Shown here: one piece after another, positions 44,064 to 53,500 of the stretch | Numbering within the stretch: position 1 is the stretch's first letter | Layout of the letters: each line of letters opens with the position of its first letter | DNA from: S5-327 sp965200975 | GTDB taxonomy: Bacteria; Chloroflexota; Dehalococcoidia; Lucifugimonadales; Australimonadaceae | Length of the DNA stretch: 64,000 bases | Direction: 5' to 3' | Assembly: GCA_965200975.1 (NCBI GenBank) | Contig: OZ241740.1 | Span: forward strand, 1,178,001 to 1,242,000 | Position numbers and translations under genes: made by a program | Notes under the pieces: model-generated | What the model was told of the DNA's origin: nothing | Databases searched by the model: none | Seen by the model: only the letters and a program-made list of their open reading frames with translations

Positions 44064-44153
44064 ATGAAAGATGTAATCCTTGGATTAATGCAGGACTACC
44101 ACTGCCAACTGCACCCAAGCGAAGCTGCTGTTAGGAGCCCCGACGAGTTTTGA
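44064..44153 (+). CDS. 29-codon ORF with perfect Shine-Dalgarno, unknown function
   Basis: ATG 44064 is preceded at 6 nt by AAGGAGG (44051-44057), the best ribosome-binding site in the cas region. The peptide (MKDVILGLMQDYHC..., 29 residues, ending SPDEF) matches nothing recognised. It has a rare TTA codon at position 8 and AGG at 24 in a GC-rich genome. It lies 41 bp after the solitary repeat and 130 bp before cse1. It could be a leader peptide, or the short ORF of a CreT-like tRNA-sequestering RNA toxin. It may equally be fortuitous. The stretch 44154-44283 contains a run of nine C (44162-44170) and no other feature. Confidence 0.4.
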   Translation: MKDVILGLMQDYHCQLHPSEAAVRSPDEF

Positions 44154-44283
44154 CCTTACAGCCCCCCCCCATACGCCCGTGCAAGTCTGCCCGGCAGATG
44201 GCAGGCTGCGACAGATGGGCATTGCGCGGTGTCCGAACCACGCTCTAGCTTTCAGCATGGCAACCTTCAGGAGTACTGCACGC

Positions 44284-45870
44284 ATGTACAACCTTCTTAC
44301 CGAGCCTCTGATCCCTTACCACGCAAAGGGAGGCGAACGCGTCGGGGCATCCTTGCCCGAGGTGTACGCAGCGCTCATGGTGGATGGCGCAGTCGAATCA
44401 TTTCCTGCGCTGCGTCCCCATCAGCGGCATGCCTGGCATGCTTTCCTTGTACAGCTCGGGACCCTTGCAATGCATAGGGCCGGATTAGCCTATCCGCCGG
44501 ACGACGCCGAGGAGTGGCGGCGTATCATCCGCGCCCTCACGACGGACTGGCCTGACGACGAGCCGTGGCAGATGGGGGTTGACGACATCACAAACCCCGC
44601 CTTCATGCAGCCGCCCGCAGGCTCGGCTGAGCGGGTGGAGGATTTCAAGAACGTCGTTCACGCGCCGGATGAGCTCGACATGCTGGTCACCTCCAAGAAC
44701 CACGACATCAAGTCTTCAATCGGCATCAATGCAGGCATCGACGAGTGGTTATTCGCCCTCATCACGCTTCAAACGATGGAAGGATTCGGCGGGGCAGGGA
44801 ACTACGGCGTCTCGAGGATGAACGGGGGACTTGGTAATCGCCCGGCATTCTCACTTGCGCCGGCCTCACCCAGTCTGGGAGCGCATGTCCAGCGCGACAT
44901 CTGCGTGCTGCTGTCCTCTCTGCCGGAGATAGAGGCAAGTCATGGCTATGCGCTGGATAATGGACTGGCGCTGCTGTGGACGCTGCCTTGGGACGGCGAG
45001 GCTGCGGAAGCGTTGCTGCTCACTTCCCTTGATCCGCTCTACCTCGAAGTCTGCCGGCGCGTACGGATACGCGCGAGCGCTAGCGGGCCGGCGTCCGGCA
45101 TCCGCGCCACTTCCAAGGCAGCACGTATCGAAGGAAAGTCCCTGCAGGGCAGGACTGGCGACCCTTGGACCCCCACTGACAAAAGCCGCGATGGGCTACC
45201 CCTAACACTGAGTGCGGGAGGGTTCAACTACAAGCGTGTGAAGGAATATCTGCTCTCCGCGGATTGGGAGCGTCCTGTTCTGCTTCGTCCAACGCAGGCA
45301 GAGGAAAAGTCTTCACAGCAGATGAACCTGGTCGCCCGCGCCATGGTTCGTGGACAGGGAAAGACTGAGGGGTACCACGAGCGCGTCATCCCTATCAGGT
45401 CGCAGCGACTGCGGAGCGCAATGGTGGGGGCCGGCAACCGCGATGAGATCGGGATCATCGCGCAAAAGCGAGTTGAAGAAGTCGGCAAGCTTCAGCGGAT
45501 CCTCAGCCACGCAATCCAGACCTTTGCAGCGCGGGGGGATACCAATGCATCAACCCCCGAGACCCGGAGGCTCGCCCAGAGATGGCTGAACAGGCTTGAT
45601 GCAATGGTGGACAGCACATTCTTTGAGGATCTGCAAGATGAGATGGAGGCAGACCCAGGAGAGCGCGATCTCACTCGCCATCACTGGTTGCACAGCGTCA
45701 TCGACCACGCGCGGACTCAGCTCGAGGACGCTATGGATACGCTGCCATGCCCCGTCATTCATCGTTATAAGGCGCGCACAGTCGCCGAAAGCCTATTCAG
45801 AGGGAGACTGCGAGGCCCACAAGGATTCCCTGATCTGTTCATCCCTAACCAGGAGGAAATGGAAGCATGA
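44284..45870 (+). CDS. cse1: Cascade large subunit Cse1/CasA (Cas8e)
   Basis: The 528-residue large subunit of type I-E Cascade begins MYNLLTEPLIPYHAKGG; the ATG at 44284 is preferred because family proteins start with this FNLL/YNLL-x2-PWI-like segment and CAGGAG lies just upstream. Cse1 recognises the PAM and recruits Cas3. The central MEGFGGAGNYGVSRMNGG region is typical. The stop overlaps the cse2 start (ATGA), so the two are coupled. Confidence 0.93.
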   Translation: MYNLLTEPLIPYHAKGGERVGASLPEVYAALMVDGAVESFPALRPHQRHAWHAFLVQLGTLAMHRAGLAYPPDDAEEWRRIIRALTTDWPDDEPWQMGVDDITNPAFMQPPAGSAERVEDFKNVVHAPDELDMLVTSKNHDIKSSIGINAGIDEWLFALITLQTMEGFGGAGNYGVSRMNGGLGNRPAFSLAPASPSLGAHVQRDICVLLSSLPEIEASHGYALDNGLALLWTLPWDGEAAEALLLTSLDPLYLEVCRRVRIRASASGPASGIRATSKAARIEGKSLQGRTGDPWTPTDKSRDGLPLTLSAGGFNYKRVKEYLLSADWERPVLLRPTQAEEKSSQQMNLVARAMVRGQGKTEGYHERVIPIRSQRLRSAMVGAGNRDEIGIIAQKRVEEVGKLQRILSHAIQTFAARGDTNASTPETRRLAQRWLNRLDAMVDSTFFEDLQDEMEADPGERDLTRHHWLHSVIDHARTQLEDAMDTLPCPVIHRYKARTVAESLFRGRLRGPQGFPDLFIPNQEEMEA

Positions 45871-46487
45871 CCACGACAGAAGCTGCTCAGGCCATAGAGC
45901 AGGGAGACGTTGCTACCACCCCTTCTCACGCTGCGACTACTGCAAGTTTGGCCCGCGCGATAGCCGAACTCGCGGAGCTCCGGCGAGGCGACCTTGCCGA
46001 GCTCCGGCGCATGAACCCCAATGCGCCTGACGCTGCGGCGTTCTGGCGCCTGATGGCCAGCCATAATCTGCTCGACCGTGGTCAAGCACTGGAGAACAAA
46101 TGGGCGCTGGTAATCCATGGCATAGCCCTAATGACTCCCACCAGTTCCGGAGAGGGTGGCGGAACTGCACATGCTGGAAATATGCCAGTGGGCAGAGCGC
46201 TATTCCTCGGTGGCGAAGAGCGACGCGACCAGGGCTTCTACAGCGAGCAACGTCTGAACCGGCTCCTAACTGCCCGGGAAGCGATGCTCGCGGTGCTCCT
46301 GTCGAGAATGTTCCGCATGCTGGCCTCCGCTCGCGTGTCATTCGACTGGCGCGAGATGGCGCGACTCATATTGAGTGAGGGTTACGACGAAGAACAAGCC
46401 GAGCGATGCCGTCGCCACATCGCACGAGAGTACTACCGCGCTGAACACCGCGCTGCTCAGTCCGGCGTGGCGAATGAAGATGAATAA
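45867..46487 (+). CDS. cse2: Cascade small subunit Cse2/CasB (Cas11e)
   Basis: The 206-residue protein has the Cse2 layout: an N-terminal ALAELRRGDLAELRRMNP (two overlapping copies of an AELRRG/M motif), a middle WALVIHGIALMTP, and a helical C terminus with FDWREMARLIL. In Cascade two copies bridge Cse1 and Cas7 and stabilise the R-loop. It overlaps cse1 by four bases and ends 22 bp before cas7. Confidence 0.92.
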   Translation: MTTTEAAQAIEQGDVATTPSHAATTASLARAIAELAELRRGDLAELRRMNPNAPDAAAFWRLMASHNLLDRGQALENKWALVIHGIALMTPTSSGEGGGTAHAGNMPVGRALFLGGEERRDQGFYSEQRLNRLLTAREAMLAVLLSRMFRMLASARVSFDWREMARLILSEGYDEEQAERCRRHIAREYYRAEHRAAQSGVANEDE

Positions 46488-46509
46488 CGCACCCGAAGGA
46501 GATCCACTG

Positions 46510-47679
46510 ATGACCGCTCCCAGATTCCTCCAGATCCACAGCTTGCATTCGTATCCGGCAGCGCTGCTGAACCGCGACGATAGCGGCCTCGCCAAACGGA
46601 TGCCGTTCGGCGGCGCAGTACGCACGCGCATCTCGTCGCAGTGCCTCAAGCGTCACTGGCGTACGGCTGAAGATGAGTTCGCCATCCATGCGATCCCCGG
46701 CGCGACGTCAGCAGTCCGCTCCCGCAACATCGTGGAGCGAAAGGTGATGCAGCCTCTGCGCGAAAGCGGCAAGTACCCAGACGAAGTGCTGGCAGCCGTA
46801 GGCGCAGCTTTCAACGAGGGCGTCTACGGCAAGTCCGGCATTGAGGAAAAGGGCCGCCAGCCTCTGCTCTTGGGTTTGCCCGAAGTGGAGCACTTGCAAG
46901 AGCGCGCCCAAGCCATCTGCGACGCTCATCTTGGCGACGAGAAGGCCGCTGGCGCTGCAGCAATTGAGCTGTTCACCCGGCGCAGGGAAGGGAACAACTT
47001 CCGCGCGCTGCTCGACTCCGCCCGGCTGCCAGCCGGACTTGAGGGCGCACTTTTCGGTCGCATGGTTACTTCTGATCCTGGCTCCAACATAGATGCTGCA
47101 ATCCACGTCTCCCACGCCTTCACCGTGCACCAGGAAGAGAGCGAGAGCGATTACTTCTCGGTAGTGGACGATCTGCAGCTTGACGAAGACGCAGGCGCCG
47201 CCCATATCGGCGACATGGAGTTGACCGCAGGGCTCTTCTACGGCTATGTGGTCGTAGACGTGCGCGGACTCATCTCCAATCTGGAAGGCTGCACGGTCGA
47301 AGATTGGGAAGATGCTGACCGCGAGCTCGCCGCTAATGTAGTGAAGCACCTCACTCACCTTATCGCCACGGTGTCCCCTGGAGCCAAGCTCGGCTCCACC
47401 GCCCCTTACGCCTGCGCCGACCTTATGCTGATCGAGGCGGGCAGCCGTCAGCCCCGCAGTCTGGCGAACGCCTACCGCTCCCCATGCATAGCCCGAATCG
47501 ACCGTGCCGTTGGTCAAATGGAGGACTACCTAGGTAAGCTCGACGTCGCCTACGGCATGAACGAAGCGCGCCGTGTCATGTCAATCGAGGAGTGCGCTAT
47601 CCCCGGGGCCGCGCGCCTCTCCCTCGACGATCTAGCGGAGTGGGCAGCGAACGCCGTCTTGGTAGGGAAGGCTGAGTGA
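46510..47679 (+). CDS. cas7: Cascade backbone subunit Cas7/Cse4/CasC
   Basis: The 389-residue backbone protein binds the crRNA along its length in six copies. The ATG at 46510 (after CGAAGGAG) gives the family N terminus FLQIHSLHSYPAALLNRDD followed by KRMPFGGAVRTRISSQCLKRHWR, a hallmark of I-E Cas7. An open frame upstream of 46510 overlaps cse2 and is not part of the gene. The stop shares a base with the cas5 ATG (TGATG). Confidence 0.94.
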   Translation: MTAPRFLQIHSLHSYPAALLNRDDSGLAKRMPFGGAVRTRISSQCLKRHWRTAEDEFAIHAIPGATSAVRSRNIVERKVMQPLRESGKYPDEVLAAVGAAFNEGVYGKSGIEEKGRQPLLLGLPEVEHLQERAQAICDAHLGDEKAAGAAAIELFTRRREGNNFRALLDSARLPAGLEGALFGRMVTSDPGSNIDAAIHVSHAFTVHQEESESDYFSVVDDLQLDEDAGAAHIGDMELTAGLFYGYVVVDVRGLISNLEGCTVEDWEDADRELAANVVKHLTHLIATVSPGAKLGSTAPYACADLMLIEAGSRQPRSLANAYRSPCIARIDRAVGQMEDYLGKLDVAYGMNEARRVMSIEECAIPGAARLSLDDLAEWAANAVLVGKAE

Positions 47680-48443
47680 TGGTCAAGCACATCGTGCTCG
47701 ATCTGGAAGCCCCCCTCATGGCTTTCGGCGGCGAGATCATCGACCAGCTAGGGGTTATTCGTCCCTTCCCTGCAGCATCGATGCTCACAGGGCTATTAGC
47801 GAACGCTCTAGGATGGCGGCGCATCGAACGGGCCCGTCATCAGCGTCTGCAGGATCGACTCGTATTCGCGGTCCGCATAGATCGAGAACCGCACGGCCCC
47901 GTCCAGGACTTTCAGACCGCCCAACTGGGAGCCAACGACCGTGGATGGACGACCCGAGGAGAGTCGGAAGGGCGCGCCGGCGGCGCGGGCACCTACAACG
48001 CTCCACACCTGCGCTACCGCGACTACCATGCCGATATGCGGGCGATTGTCGCCTTACGCCTGCAGCCGGCTGACGACGCGCCGACGCTAGACGCTCTTGA
48101 GGCAGCTCTGCAAGAGCCCGCCCGCCCGCTGTTCATTGGACGCAAACCGTGCCTGCCGACACGGCAAGTCTTCGGGGGCTTCGTTGAAGCTGATACTGCG
48201 CTTGCCGCGGTGCTGTCGGCGCCGCTCACCGAGTATTCCTATGACGAGCGGATTTCGGTTCGTCTCCTCTGGCCCGTAGGTGAGGATGCCGAGGGCATGA
48301 CGGAGGCGGAACCAAGCCGCACATTCATGCTCACCGACCAGCGTAACTGGATATCCGGGCTGCATGGCGGCGGGAGACCTGTGCGTCAAGGCGAGGTGGA
48401 GCGCAGCAAACTTCTGCCCGCACAACGGGGACAGGATGCATAA
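47679..48443 (+). CDS. cas5: Cascade subunit Cas5e/CasD
   Basis: The 254-residue protein starts at ATG 47679 with VKHIVLDLEAPLMAFGGEIID, the Cas5e N terminus (beta strand plus the W/F-rich thumb start). It has the RRYRDYHAD-like LRYRDYHADM motif and a family FIGRKPCLPTRQVFGG segment. Cas5e caps the 5' handle of the crRNA. A GTG three bases earlier is also possible. It begins one base inside the cas7 stop. Confidence 0.93.
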   Translation: MVKHIVLDLEAPLMAFGGEIIDQLGVIRPFPAASMLTGLLANALGWRRIERARHQRLQDRLVFAVRIDREPHGPVQDFQTAQLGANDRGWTTRGESEGRAGGAGTYNAPHLRYRDYHADMRAIVALRLQPADDAPTLDALEAALQEPARPLFIGRKPCLPTRQVFGGFVEADTALAAVLSAPLTEYSYDERISVRLLWPVGEDAEGMTEAEPSRTFMLTDQRNWISGLHGGGRPVRQGEVERSKLLPAQRGQDA

Positions 48444-48446
48444 GGA

Positions 48447-49187
48447 ATGACCACAATTAACACGACTCCCCTGCACATGGTGCGCGCCGAGATCGATACT
48501 CGTAACCTTCACCGGTGGATGGGGGCTCGACGTTTGCACGATCCAGACCACGCGATGCATTGTCTACTCGTGGAATGCTTTGGCGATCTCGCCCCCAAAC
48601 CATTCCGGCTTATCTTGCCGCACGCTGCGGCCATCGGCTGCCTATACGGTTATGCGCGCCATAATGCAGATGCCCTGCGCGAATCTGCCGCCGTCTTTGC
48701 CGACCCTCTTCAATCGCGCGTTCTACCTGCCGGCAAACTGGATAGCAAACCCATGCCTTCTACATGGCAAGCTAGCAAGCGCCTGGGTTTCGAGACGCGC
48801 ATCCGGCCTATCGTGCGACGCAGCCGCAACACAGCAGAGTTCGCCGGCAAGGAATGTGATGCCTTCCTTCGTGAAGCTCTGCAGTTTCCTCAACGAGGCG
48901 GCATGATGCGGGGTAGAGAAGAAGTTTACGTCGAATGGCTCGCCCTGCAGTTCGAGCGAATTGGCGGCGCGGAGTTGGAGCACTCCAGCGCCAAGCTGGT
49001 CTCCTTCCAGCGGAGCCGCGCCTACCGAAAGCCACGCTCCGCACCGAGCGAGGGCCCAGGCGCCCTCCTTCGGGGAGTACTCACTGTGACTGACCCCGCC
49101 GCCTTCACTGCCCTTTTAACGCGCGGAGTGGGGCGACATCGCTCCTACGGTTACGGCATGCTCCTGCTGCGCCCTCCTAGCGAGTGA
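48447..49187 (+). CDS. cas6e: CRISPR RNA endonuclease Cas6e/CasE
   Basis: Cas6e cuts the array transcript at the base of each repeat hairpin and stays bound to the crRNA 3' end. The 246-residue protein has an N-terminal RRLHDPDHAMHCLLVECFGD, where His38 aligns with the catalytic His of E. coli CasE, and a C-terminal glycine-rich GVGRHRSYGYGMLLLRP, the G-loop of the family. It starts 3 bp after cas5. A 108-bp gap follows before cas1. Confidence 0.93.
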   Translation: MTTINTTPLHMVRAEIDTRNLHRWMGARRLHDPDHAMHCLLVECFGDLAPKPFRLILPHAAAIGCLYGYARHNADALRESAAVFADPLQSRVLPAGKLDSKPMPSTWQASKRLGFETRIRPIVRRSRNTAEFAGKECDAFLREALQFPQRGGMMRGREEVYVEWLALQFERIGGAELEHSSAKLVSFQRSRAYRKPRSAPSEGPGALLRGVLTVTDPAAFTALLTRGVGRHRSYGYGMLLLRPPSE

Positions 49188-49295
49188 CGCGACAATGCTC
49201 CTTACCAACTGAATTTCGTGAAGGCTGCTGACGCGTCTCTTACCTCTCCGGACGACCGGAGCACAGTGAGCGTACAGGGGCACAGGAGGTGAGAA

Positions 49296-50237
49296 GTGTT
49301 AAAAGGTCGCTTGGGATTGGAGACTGCCCGTGTCCCCCATGCCGACAGACATGGATTGCTATGGCTGTCCCGCGGCGCGCTGACTGTCCGCGACGGCACG
49401 CTACGGTTTGAGCGCCAAGCAAGCCCTGACTCCAGCAGCTCTCTGGACGCTGGCGAATACGGTATCCCGTTCCAAACGCTTTCCATGATTCTGCTAGGGC
49501 CCGGATCCACTGTGAGTCACGACGCGCTTCGCCTCATGGCTCGGCACGGCACAGCCCTAGTCGCTGTAGGTGAAGACGGCGTGCGCTGCTACACCGCTCC
49601 TCCGCTGATGCCCGATACCTCCGAAATCGCGCGCAAGCAGATGCGCGCATGGGGCGACGCAGAGGGGACCCGCATCGCCATCGCCCGCAAGATGTATGCG
49701 ATGCGCCTTGGCGAAGTGCTGCCCCATCAGAACCTCAACGCCCTTCGAGGTATCGAGGGCGCACGGATGAAGCGAACCTACCAGAACCTCTCGCAGCGTT
49801 ACGGTCTTGACTGGCGTGCTCGCCGTTACGACAGGAATGCCCCTACCTGGGCAGATGTGCCCAACCAGGCCATCAATCACGCTTCCGCCGCCGTAACTTC
49901 TGCGGCCGTTATCGCTGTCACCGCTGTAGGAGCCATCCCCCAGCTGGGATTCATACACGAGCACAGCGGAGAGGCATTTGCGCTCGACATAGCCGATCTC
50001 TTCCGCGACACGGTTTTATTGCCCGCAGCTTTCACAGCAGCTCGTGCGGTTGTGGACAGGCCTGCACTGGACATTGAGCGTCATACGAGGCGCACGACGG
50101 GAGAAATGCTGCGGTCCCAGCAGGTGATCGCAAGGATGATCGACAGCATCAAGACCATCTTTGCCGATGTGCCAGTTGATTCCGGAGAGCCGACCCCTCC
50201 GCCCAGTGCGTTGTCCGAGGAGGCGAAACGGGAATGA
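49296..50237 (+). CDS. cas1: CRISPR adaptation integrase Cas1 (type I-E)
   Basis: The 313-residue protein starts at GTG 49296 after a strong AGGAGGTGAG site. It has the I-E Cas1 catalytic set: Glu in LRGIEGAR (about residue 155), His in GFIHEHSG (about 220) and Asp 13 residues further in LDIADLF. With Cas2 it captures prespacers and inserts them next to the leader. The C terminus has a Pro/Ser-rich tail. It overlaps cas2 by four bases. Confidence 0.95.
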   Translation: MLKGRLGLETARVPHADRHGLLWLSRGALTVRDGTLRFERQASPDSSSSLDAGEYGIPFQTLSMILLGPGSTVSHDALRLMARHGTALVAVGEDGVRCYTAPPLMPDTSEIARKQMRAWGDAEGTRIAIARKMYAMRLGEVLPHQNLNALRGIEGARMKRTYQNLSQRYGLDWRARRYDRNAPTWADVPNQAINHASAAVTSAAVIAVTAVGAIPQLGFIHEHSGEAFALDIADLFRDTVLLPAAFTAARAVVDRPALDIERHTRRTTGEMLRSQQVIARMIDSIKTIFADVPVDSGEPTPPPSALSEEAKRE

Positions 50238-50518
50238 CAGTTGTAGTCACCGTAAACGTGGATCCGCGCTATCGAGGGTTCCTGGCCTCAGTGATGCTTG
50301 AGATAGCGCCCGGCGTCTACACATCCCCCCAGATGACGGAAGGAGTCAGGAACAGGGTGTGGCGCGTATTGGCGGACTGGTTCAACGCGCGTCAAGGAGC
50401 TGTGGTCATGACTTGGAGGGACCCGTCAGCGGTAGGGGAACAGCGGATTCTCACCCTAGGAGAGCCCCCGAAAGAGATTGTCGATGCAGAGGGCGTTTAC
50501 CTAGTCAAGAACCGCTAA
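50234..50518 (+). CDS. cas2: CRISPR adaptation protein Cas2 (type I-E)
   Basis: The 94-residue I-E Cas2 has TVVVTVNVDPRYRGFLASVM and APGVYTSPQM near the start, both typical of the CasE-linked Cas2 subfamily, and ends in VYLVKNR. It bridges two Cas1 dimers in the integration complex. The stop is only 54 bp from the first repeat, so the leader is very short. Confidence 0.95.
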   Translation: MTVVVTVNVDPRYRGFLASVMLEIAPGVYTSPQMTEGVRNRVWRVLADWFNARQGAVVMTWRDPSAVGEQRILTLGEPPKEIVDAEGVYLVKNR

Positions 50519-50572
50519 CCCTCGTCATCGAGAACTTCAATACTCTTTGCCTTTATCATAGAAACGGCAAGG
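50519..50572 (+). promoter_or_regulatory. CRISPR leader
   Basis: This 54-bp AT-richer stretch lies between cas2 and repeat 1. It contains TATCAT (50554-50559), a possible -10 element that would start transcription about 6 nt before the first repeat. The cas1-cas2-leader-array order and the repeat direction put the newest spacers at this end. Confidence 0.6.
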
Positions 50573-53500
50573 GGTTCCCCCGCACACGCGGGGATAGACC
50601 GAGCATTGGGCTTTCGTGACTACATGCGAGAGGGGTTCCCCCGCACACGCGGGGATAGACCGTCGGTCGGCTCACTATGGACTTGGAGCGGGGCGGTTCC
50701 CCCGCACACGCGGGGATAGACCGGTTCGACGTGAGGATCGGGAGCGAGGGCGAGGGGTTCCCCCGCACACGCGGGGATAGACCGGAAAGATTGTCGGGGG
50801 GTATTATGTACGTAGCGGTTCCCCCGCACACGCGGGGATAGACCTGGAGTGCAGGATCGAGAAGGCGGGTAAGCGCTGGTTCCCCCGCACACGCGGGGAT
50901 AGACCCCCCAAGACCGCGGGTGCTCGCGTTTCCAGAGCGGTTCCCCCGCACACGCGGGGATAGACCCCGGCCCCAAGGGAGATAAGGGTGACAAGGGTGG
51001 GTTCCCCCGCACACGCGGGGATAGACCCTCTCGCTCTACAAGGCGACCGCGGTAGAGCCGGGTTCCCCCGCACACGCGGGGATAGACCCGTAAAGAAATC
51101 ATTATTTGCGCCGACGCCAATGGTTCCCCCGCACACGCGGGGATAGACCGCACGCGCTCTTTGTCGACGTGGACTCGGGGATGGTTCCCCCGCACACGCG
51201 GGGATAGACCGCAAGCGCTCGCCCGGATCATAGGCCGGCTGCCGGTTCCCCCGCACACGCGGGGATAGACCGTACCCGTACGGCGACCCTATGTCGCTCT
51301 ACGCGGTTCCCCCGCACACGCGGGGATAGACCCCGAGAGCGGCCCATATGTAGGGCATCTCCCGCGGTTCCCCCGCACACGCGGGGATAGACCCGCTCGG
51401 ACTAACCGGCGCGGAGCTGCAATCGGGGTTCCCCCGCACACGCGGGGATAGACCCGAAAACGACCGATTCGTGGCGCAATGGCTACGGGTTCCCCCGCAC
51501 ACGCGGGGATAGACCTTTTAAAGAGGCCGCTCCGTCCAAGGTCACGACGGTTCCCCCGCACACGCGGGGATAGACCCCGGCGCTAGGTTCCCGCCTGCGA
51601 AGCAGATGAGGTTCCCCCGCACACGCGGGGATAGACCCCGGCCTCGCCGCTCCGCCGAGCGGCACGGAGAGGTTCCCCCGCACACGCGGGGATAGACCCG
51701 GCCCGTCATTGAGCCGTTGCAGATCGTGAATGGTTCCCCCGCACACGCGGGGATAGACCCTCCGGGAGGACGCCGCCTTCCGCCGCGTCCAGGGTTCCCC
51801 CGCACACGCGGGGATAGACCGCCGAGTTTCCGGCGGAGAAACGACCATGGCGGGGTTCCCCCGCACACGCGGGGATAGACCCGTCACCGGCTCGCCGTCC
51901 TCTTTGACGGGGCGGGTTCCCCCGCACACGCGGGGATAGACCCACGAACACCGACTCGAAACCGCGCGCCATCGCGGTTCCCCCGCACACGCGGGGATAG
52001 ACCATCGATATCATGGAGGCGGATGGGTGCGACGTGGGTTCCCCCGCACACGCGGGGATAGACCTGGGCTAGGCCGGCTAGTGCTAAACCTCCATAAGGT
52101 TCCCCCGCACACGCGGGGATAGACCGTCGTCCATCACCTCCGCCGCGTTGCGGACGAGGGTTCCCCCGCACACGCGGGGATAGACCGTATGTAGGAGATG
52201 GGTATGTCAAGGGGTATCGGGTTCCCCCGCACACGCGGGGATAGACCCGAGAACGGGATAGCGGGCGTCACCCGCTCCGGGGTTCCCCCGCACACGCGGG
52301 GATAGACCGGCCGACGTCGAGGATGTACGCATCACCGTTGGGGTTCCCCCGCACACGCGGGGATAGACCCTCGCGCGCGTCATCGCGGAAGGCCGCCGCG
52401 GCGGTTCCCCCGCACACGCGGGGATAGACCTGTGACGTGGATAGGAATCGTCGCCCTGCTCGTGGTTCCCCCGCACACGCGGGGATAGACCGAAGCGGCG
52501 CGCTGAGGCAGCCGCGCGCGCCCGGGTTCCCCCGCACACGCGGGGATAGACCGGCGTCGGCTTGGACGTCGAGCACCCCATCATAGGTTCCCCCGCACAC
52601 GCGGGGATAGACCTGCGCGCTACTGGGCGAAGGCCCAGCCAAAGAGGGTTCCCCCGCACACGCGGGGATAGACCCGAGCGCATCGGCGACACGATGGGCG
52701 AGGTCGGGGTTCCCCCGCACACGCGGGGATAGACCTTGGTCGGAAATCCCGGGGTACAGGGGTTGACAGGTTCCCCCGCACACGCGGGGATAGACCGAGA
52801 CCGCGGCGGCCAAAGTCACGACAAAGGGAGGTTCCCCCGCACACGCGGGGATAGACCCCGCTTTTCGGGGGCCTACCCGTACCTGATCTGGGTTCCCCCG
52901 CACACGCGGGGATAGACCGCCGAGCGTGCAGGGCCCGAAGGCGATATCCACGGTTCCCCCGCACACGCGGGGATAGACCGAGCCAGTCGCTGTCGCCGGG
53001 GATGCGGGAGCGGGTTCCCCCGCACACGCGGGGATAGACCCACCACGAAGATGATCGTCGCGGCTGCGATGATGGTTCCCCCGCACACGCGGGGATAGAC
53101 CCGCGGCGATCGACGCGTCGACGTTCAATAATGTGGTTCCCCCGCACACGCGGGGATAGACCCGGAGCGCCGTGCGGGCTGACAAAAAGAGGATGGGTTC
53201 CCCCGCACACGCGGGGATAGACCAGAGCCCGATGAGCTTGATAAGGACGGGTAGGAGGTTCCCCCGCACACGCGGGGATAGACCGAGGCCGCCGCGCGCG
53301 CACGCGCGCTTGCTGCAGGTTCCCCCGCACACGCGGGGATAGACCGGGCCGGAACCGGAGCCGGAGCCGGAGAGCGAAGGTTCCCCCGCACACGCGGGGA
53401 TAGACCTCCGAGACCCCTGCGCCCGTGTCTGGACGCCTAGGTTCCCCCGCACACGCGGGGATAGACCCAGTTCGGGGATGCTGGCCGGCAGCCAGAAGGC

